The notes beneath the pieces were generated by a model. The model made no database searches. It had not been told where the DNA came from and saw only the letters and a program-made list of their open reading frames with translations. Shown here piece by piece: positions 6,059-9,124 of a stretch of 9,124 bases of DNA. A program made the translations under genes and the position numbers. This stretch comes from Desulfuromonadaceae bacterium (GTDB lineage: Bacteria; Desulfobacterota; Desulfuromonadia; Desulfuromonadales; Geopsychrobacteraceae), in the NCBI GenBank assembly GCA_016744555.1, contig JADGED010000093.1, forward strand, positions 1 to 9,124, written 5' to 3'. The stretch's first letter is position 1; the number at the start of each line of letters is the position of its first letter.

Positions 6059-6286
6059 GCAATGCACACAAAAGTAATATCTATAATATTCCTATTAAAT
6101 GCCTGCACCTCTGCAGTTACAGCTCTTGCTCACTCGGGGCATGGGCAAAGCGGCAATGTTTCAAGTTTCATCCACTACATGACAGAGCCACTCCACTTCA
6201 TGGTTAGCTTGTCTGTTCTAAGCGCTATTGGAGCAGGGCTTTATGCACTTATACGTTGCATTCAACGGTCATCTAAATCCGAATAA
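6056..6286 (+). CDS. Small exported or membrane protein with His-rich N-terminus, function unknown
   Basis: From the preferred GTG start the protein is 76 residues (74 from ATG 6062, 85 from TTG 6029). It opens with a signal-peptide-like segment (about 5-25) ending ALA, just before HSGHG (26-30). Cleavage there would expose a His at the mature N-terminus. A second His pair lies in IHYMTEPLHF (39-48). A C-terminal hydrophobic segment (about 48-67) is followed by a basic tail (IRCIQRSSKSE), suggesting a membrane anchor with the His cluster in the periplasm. The AH-x-GHG start and TEPLH motif resemble short uncharacterised proteobacterial proteins and the start of HupE-type metal transporters, hinting at metal (Ni, Cu or Zn) binding. 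This is inference only. It stands alone between the sucCD terminator and the response regulator, 156 bases upstream of the latter. Confidence 0.7.
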   Translation: MAMHTKVISIIFLLNACTSAVTALAHSGHGQSGNVSSFIHYMTEPLHFMVSLSVLSAIGAGLYALIRCIQRSSKSE

Positions 6287-6442
6287 TTTAGCTACACTAG
6301 ATTATAGCAACAGCCACTCCAGCAACAAATAGCCACAATACAGCCATATCCTAATTTCCACTCAATAGTTTAGTTTTATTTGCTAAGCGGTCAAAACACA
6401 GGTATTCTTGAAGTTATAAATTAAAAGAGATAAAGGATCTCC

Positions 6443-7804
6443 ATGACCGTTAATATTCGCAATTTGTTAATCATCGACGATGAAACTTCAATGCGCCACA
6501 TGTTGAGATTAGTACTTGAACAGCACGGCTATCGCGTTAGTGAAGCGCAAAATGGTGCAGAAGCTATCAATCAACTCTATAAAGAGAAATTTGATGTCAT
6601 CCTCTCTGACATTCGCATGCCAGACATGGACGGCCTTACCTTTTTGGATCAACCTGAGGTTCGTGCACTAAACAGCACTATCATCATGATGAGCGCCTAT
6701 GGCAGTGTAGACACCGCATTAGAATGCATGAAACGTGGTGCTTACGATTACATATCCAAACCCTTTAAACCTGACGAAGTCGTCCTTACCTTACGTAAAG
6801 CTGAAGAACGGCAAGAATTACGGCAAGAGAATAACGAATTAAAAAAAGCTTTATCAAAGCATGACAAAAACTTTTCCATTACCGACATCGTCTATGCTAG
6901 CTCCCAAATGGAACAAATTCTAAAGCTAGTTAAAACTGCTGCAAAAGCCGATTCTTCAATCTTGATCAGTGGAGAAACTGGAACCGGTAAAGAACTGATT
7001 GCCAAAGCTCTACACAGTGAAAGTGGGCGCAAAGGTCAATTTTTAGCGATAAACTGTAGCGCTATTAGCTCTGGATTACTAGAAAGCGAGCTGTTTGGCC
7101 ACAAAAAAGGGGCTTTCACTGGTGCCGACCGAGAAAAAAGCGGGCTCTTTTCTATTGCTAGTGGTGGCACCTTATTTCTCGATGAGATTGCTGACCTACC
7201 GTTGGAATTGCAACCGAAATTATTGCGGGTACTACAAGAAGGGGAAATTCGTAAAGTCGGAGCTACCCGTTCTGAAAAAATAAACACCAGAGTTGTTGCT
7301 GCAGCGGGAACAGACCTTCATGATGCAGTGGAAAAGAGTCTATTTCGTCGTGACCTTTACTACCGACTTGCAGTTGTAGATATTGATCTACCGCCACTTC
7401 GAGATCGACATGAAGATATCATTATTCTAACTGAATATTTTCTCGAAAAAATATGCCAACGTGATGGCCGCCAATTGCCGATTCTCACCGATGAAGCTAA
7501 ACGCAACCTCCTTAACTACCACTGGCCAGGAAATATTCGAGAGTTGGAAAACTACCTTGAAAAGGCCTTGATTTTTAGTTCGGGAGAAACATTAGTCTTA
7601 CCACCACTGCGAAGCCGTCAACCTGCTCCGGGCCAATTCAATCCCACCGAATATTCATTAAAGGTGGCCTCCAGGCGATTAGAAGAAGAATACATCCGTA
7701 AAGCGCTAGTCAAAACTACTGGTAACCGCACCCAAGCCGCCGAACTATTAGAAGTAAGCCTACGGTCATTGATGTATAAAATCAAAGAATACGGTATAGA
7801 TTAA
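6443..7804 (+). CDS. Sigma-54-dependent response regulator, NtrC family
   Basis: Phosphorylation-controlled activator that would bind enhancer DNA and drive open-complex formation by sigma-54 RNA polymerase. The 453 residues hold all three NtrC domains. The receiver domain (about 7-120) has the acidic pair Asp12/Asp13, phospho-acceptor Asp56 (LSDIRMP), Ser84 and Lys106 (SKPF). A short helical linker (about 118-140) follows. The AAA+ domain (about 147-375) shows Walker A GETGTGKE (177-184), the sigma-54 contact loop GAFTGA (223-228), Walker B TLFLDE (243-248), arginines in FRRDLYYRL (301-309) and WPGNIREL (361-368). A Fis-type helix-turn-helix lies at about 425-450 (GNRTQAAELL). The sensor I region reads RVVAAAGTDL (283-292) instead of the common RVVAATNxDL. 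AAGGA at 6433-6437 supports the ATG. No histidine kinase is adjacent and no -24/-12 promoter was found here, so the targets are unknown. Confidence 0.96.
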   Translation: MTVNIRNLLIIDDETSMRHMLRLVLEQHGYRVSEAQNGAEAINQLYKEKFDVILSDIRMPDMDGLTFLDQPEVRALNSTIIMMSAYGSVDTALECMKRGAYDYISKPFKPDEVVLTLRKAEERQELRQENNELKKALSKHDKNFSITDIVYASSQMEQILKLVKTAAKADSSILISGETGTGKELIAKALHSESGRKGQFLAINCSAISSGLLESELFGHKKGAFTGADREKSGLFSIASGGTLFLDEIADLPLELQPKLLRVLQEGEIRKVGATRSEKINTRVVAAAGTDLHDAVEKSLFRRDLYYRLAVVDIDLPPLRDRHEDIIILTEYFLEKICQRDGRQLPILTDEAKRNLLNYHWPGNIRELENYLEKALIFSSGETLVLPPLRSRQPAPGQFNPTEYSLKVASRRLEEEYIRKALVKTTGNRTQAAELLEVSLRSLMYKIKEYGID

Positions 7805-7851
7805 CCACAAATACCCAAGAGCATACAAAAAAATGCTACAACTTTACTGCT

Positions 7852-9027
7852 CTACGATTTCCCACGCAGGGTCAGTCGAAGGAGAAAATAACCAGAGAGC
7901 GCAGACAACAACGACCCTATCAACACTCCCAAGCGTGCCGCAGCACCAACTTGCTCTGACACGCCATCCAGTGCCAATGTCGATACAAAAAGGCTCATAG
8001 TAAACCCAATACCACAAAGAGTTGCCATAGCATGAAACTCGCGCCAACTTATCCCTTGTGGTAATTTCGCAATTTTCAATTTAACCCCAACCCAAGAGAA
8101 AGCAACAATACCAAGTTGCTTGCCGACAAATAGTCCAGCTGCAATACCTAAAGGCAGTGGTGCCAACATTGCAGCTAAAGTCATTCCAGAAAAAGAAATT
8201 CCTGCATTCACAAAAGCAAATAGTGGCAGAATAGCAAAAGCTACCCACGGATGTAAATTGTGCTCAAGATGTTTTAGCGGCGAATTCCCATGTTGATCTA
8301 TTGCACGCAAAGGGATTGTAAAGGCAAGGACAACTCCAGCTAAGGTGGCATGAACACCAGACTTCAGAACGCAAACCCAAAGAAAAACACCAACACACAT
8401 GTAAGCAGCGATACGAGTTACACCAAAACGGTTCATCACTAATAAAGCACATACCGCTAGGGCAGCGAGAACTAAGGACGTTATTGACAGTTGGTTGGTA
8501 TAGAAAAACGCGATAATTACAATCGCAGCGAGATCGTCAAGAATGGCCAACGTTAGCAAAAAAAGCTTAAGGGCATTAGGAACACGATTCCCCAATAAAG
8601 CCATTACGCCGAGTGCGAAGGCGATGTCAGTAGCGGCAGGAATGGCCCACCCCTTTAAGGTAGTAGGGTCATTTAAGTTAAACCAGACATAGATTAGTGC
8701 AGGTATCACCATGCCACCCACAGCAGCAATACCAGGAAGAACAACCTGCGGAAGGCTTGACAGTTCTCCCTCCAAGACTTCACGCTTAACCTCAAGTCCT
8801 ACCAGCAAAAAGAAAATCGCCATCAACCCATCATTAATCCATAGTAGTAGCGGCTTGGCTAATACCAGTGCTCCAAAATGGACAGCAACATGGGTATCTA
8901 AAAAAGCATCATAAATGGTGGACAATGGGGTATTAGCACAAATCAAAGCCAATACCATTGATCCCATCAGCAGAAGCCCACTAGAAGATTCTAGCTTTAA
9001 AAATTCACGGATAGTTTGAATGGGCAT
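7852..9027 (-). CDS. nhaA: Na+/H+ antiporter NhaA
   Basis: Inner-membrane antiporter that expels Na+ or Li+ in exchange for protons, central to pH and sodium homeostasis. The 391 residues compare with 388 in E. coli, with about 12 hydrophobic segments throughout. The functional residues are all present: Asp134 in AATDIAFALG (131-140), equivalent to E. coli Asp133; the paired Asp164/Asp165 in LAILDDLAAI (160-169), equivalent to Asp163/164; and Lys303 in VGKQLG (301-306), equivalent to Lys300. The pH-sensing cytoplasmic region is also kept: GLEVKRE (77-83) with Glu79 and Glu83, Glu255 in LEHNLHP (254-260), and His226 in SGVHATLAG (223-231). The start is a minus-strand ATG with only a weak purine-rich Shine-Dalgarno (AAGAG, about 9035). 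It is convergent with the response regulator, 47 bases apart. Confidence 0.98.
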   Translation of the reverse strand: MPIQTIREFLKLESSSGLLLMGSMVLALICANTPLSTIYDAFLDTHVAVHFGALVLAKPLLLWINDGLMAIFFLLVGLEVKREVLEGELSSLPQVVLPGIAAVGGMVIPALIYVWFNLNDPTTLKGWAIPAATDIAFALGVMALLGNRVPNALKLFLLTLAILDDLAAIVIIAFFYTNQLSITSLVLAALAVCALLVMNRFGVTRIAAYMCVGVFLWVCVLKSGVHATLAGVVLAFTIPLRAIDQHGNSPLKHLEHNLHPWVAFAILPLFAFVNAGISFSGMTLAAMLAPLPLGIAAGLFVGKQLGIVAFSWVGVKLKIAKLPQGISWREFHAMATLCGIGFTMSLFVSTLALDGVSEQVGAAARLGVLIGSLLSALSGYFLLRLTLRGKS

Positions 9028-9050
9028 ATTTTCTCTTTTCAGATCGAGGT

Positions 9051-9079
9051 GCTATATAGTCTTAAAGTCATTAGTCCAA
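9051..9079 (-). promoter_or_regulatory. Weak candidate promoter for nhaA
   Basis: On the minus strand TTGGAC (9074-9079) is followed 17 bases later by TATAGC (9051-9056), leaving a leader of about 20 bases. Matches are 3 and 4 of 6. The overlapping TATATA (9053-9058) is an alternative -10 with a shorter spacer. No NhaR-type regulator gene is visible in the window. Confidence 0.3.
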
Positions 9080-9124
9080 TTTATCTTTGATTTGGCTACT
9101 AATTTCCCCGATTTCATATTGATT

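Noticed and set aside
6092..6109. Possible lipobox (LLNAC) in the His-cluster protein
   Set aside because: Asn at the -2 position is off-consensus and a much better type I site (ALA before HSGHG) follows eight residues later.
7818..7853. Short complementary segments (AGCAT/ATGCT and AGAGCA/TGCTCT) in the convergent gap between the regulator and nhaA
   Set aside because: Stems are only 5-6 bp, the A-run lies in the loop rather than next to a stem, and no T-run follows; too weak to call a terminator in either direction.
1..9124. Mobile elements, CRISPR arrays, toxin-antitoxin pairs, tRNA/rRNA genes or a defence island
   Set aside because: No transposase, integrase, long terminal repeats, regularly spaced repeats, cloverleaf or defence-type protein was seen; the window reads as an ordinary chromosomal region.

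Overview
This is a chromosomal housekeeping window from a Gram-negative bacterium. The supporting features are an NhaA antiporter, an enterobacterial-type GlgC, a periplasmic TRAP-type binding protein and an NtrC-family sigma-54 activator. The gene mix and the style of the SucC and FolK proteins are compatible with Desulfobacterota (Desulfuromonadia-like) or a related proteobacterium. That placement is inference; no rRNA or other marker is present.

Layout. (1) 21-1127, minus strand: a lone TRAP (DctP-family) solute-binding protein followed at once by a strong intrinsic terminator. (2) 1128-1358: divergent intergenic region with a candidate promoter and an IHF-like site. (3) 1359-3430, plus strand: glgC (ADP-glucose pyrophosphorylase), folK (folate pathway pyrophosphokinase) and a small membrane-anchored Cys-cluster protein, closely spaced and probably one transcript. 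(4) 3431-3892: a 462-base gap with two hairpins, a doubtful 49-codon ORF, a near-consensus sigma-70 promoter and a palindrome in the sucCD leader. (5) 3893-5934: sucC-sucD, both subunits of succinyl-CoA synthetase, closed by an intrinsic terminator. (6) About 6056-6286: a small secreted or membrane protein with a His-rich N-terminus. (7) 6443-7804: a complete NtrC-type response regulator with no kinase beside it. (8) 7852-9027, minus strand: nhaA, convergent with the regulator, with its upstream region at the window's right edge.

The genes do not form one obvious pathway. They cover carbon storage (GlgC), folate synthesis (FolK), TCA-cycle substrate-level phosphorylation (SucCD), organic-acid-type uptake (TRAP binding protein), Na+/pH homeostasis (NhaA) and transcriptional control. 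No mobile element, CRISPR array, RNA gene or defence system was seen, and I found no convincing undescribed multi-gene system. The points most worth a second look are the sucCD leader palindrome, the structured 3431-3700 gap, the two small metal-ligand-rich membrane proteins, the altered sensor I motif of the regulator, and the substituted activator-site position in GlgC.
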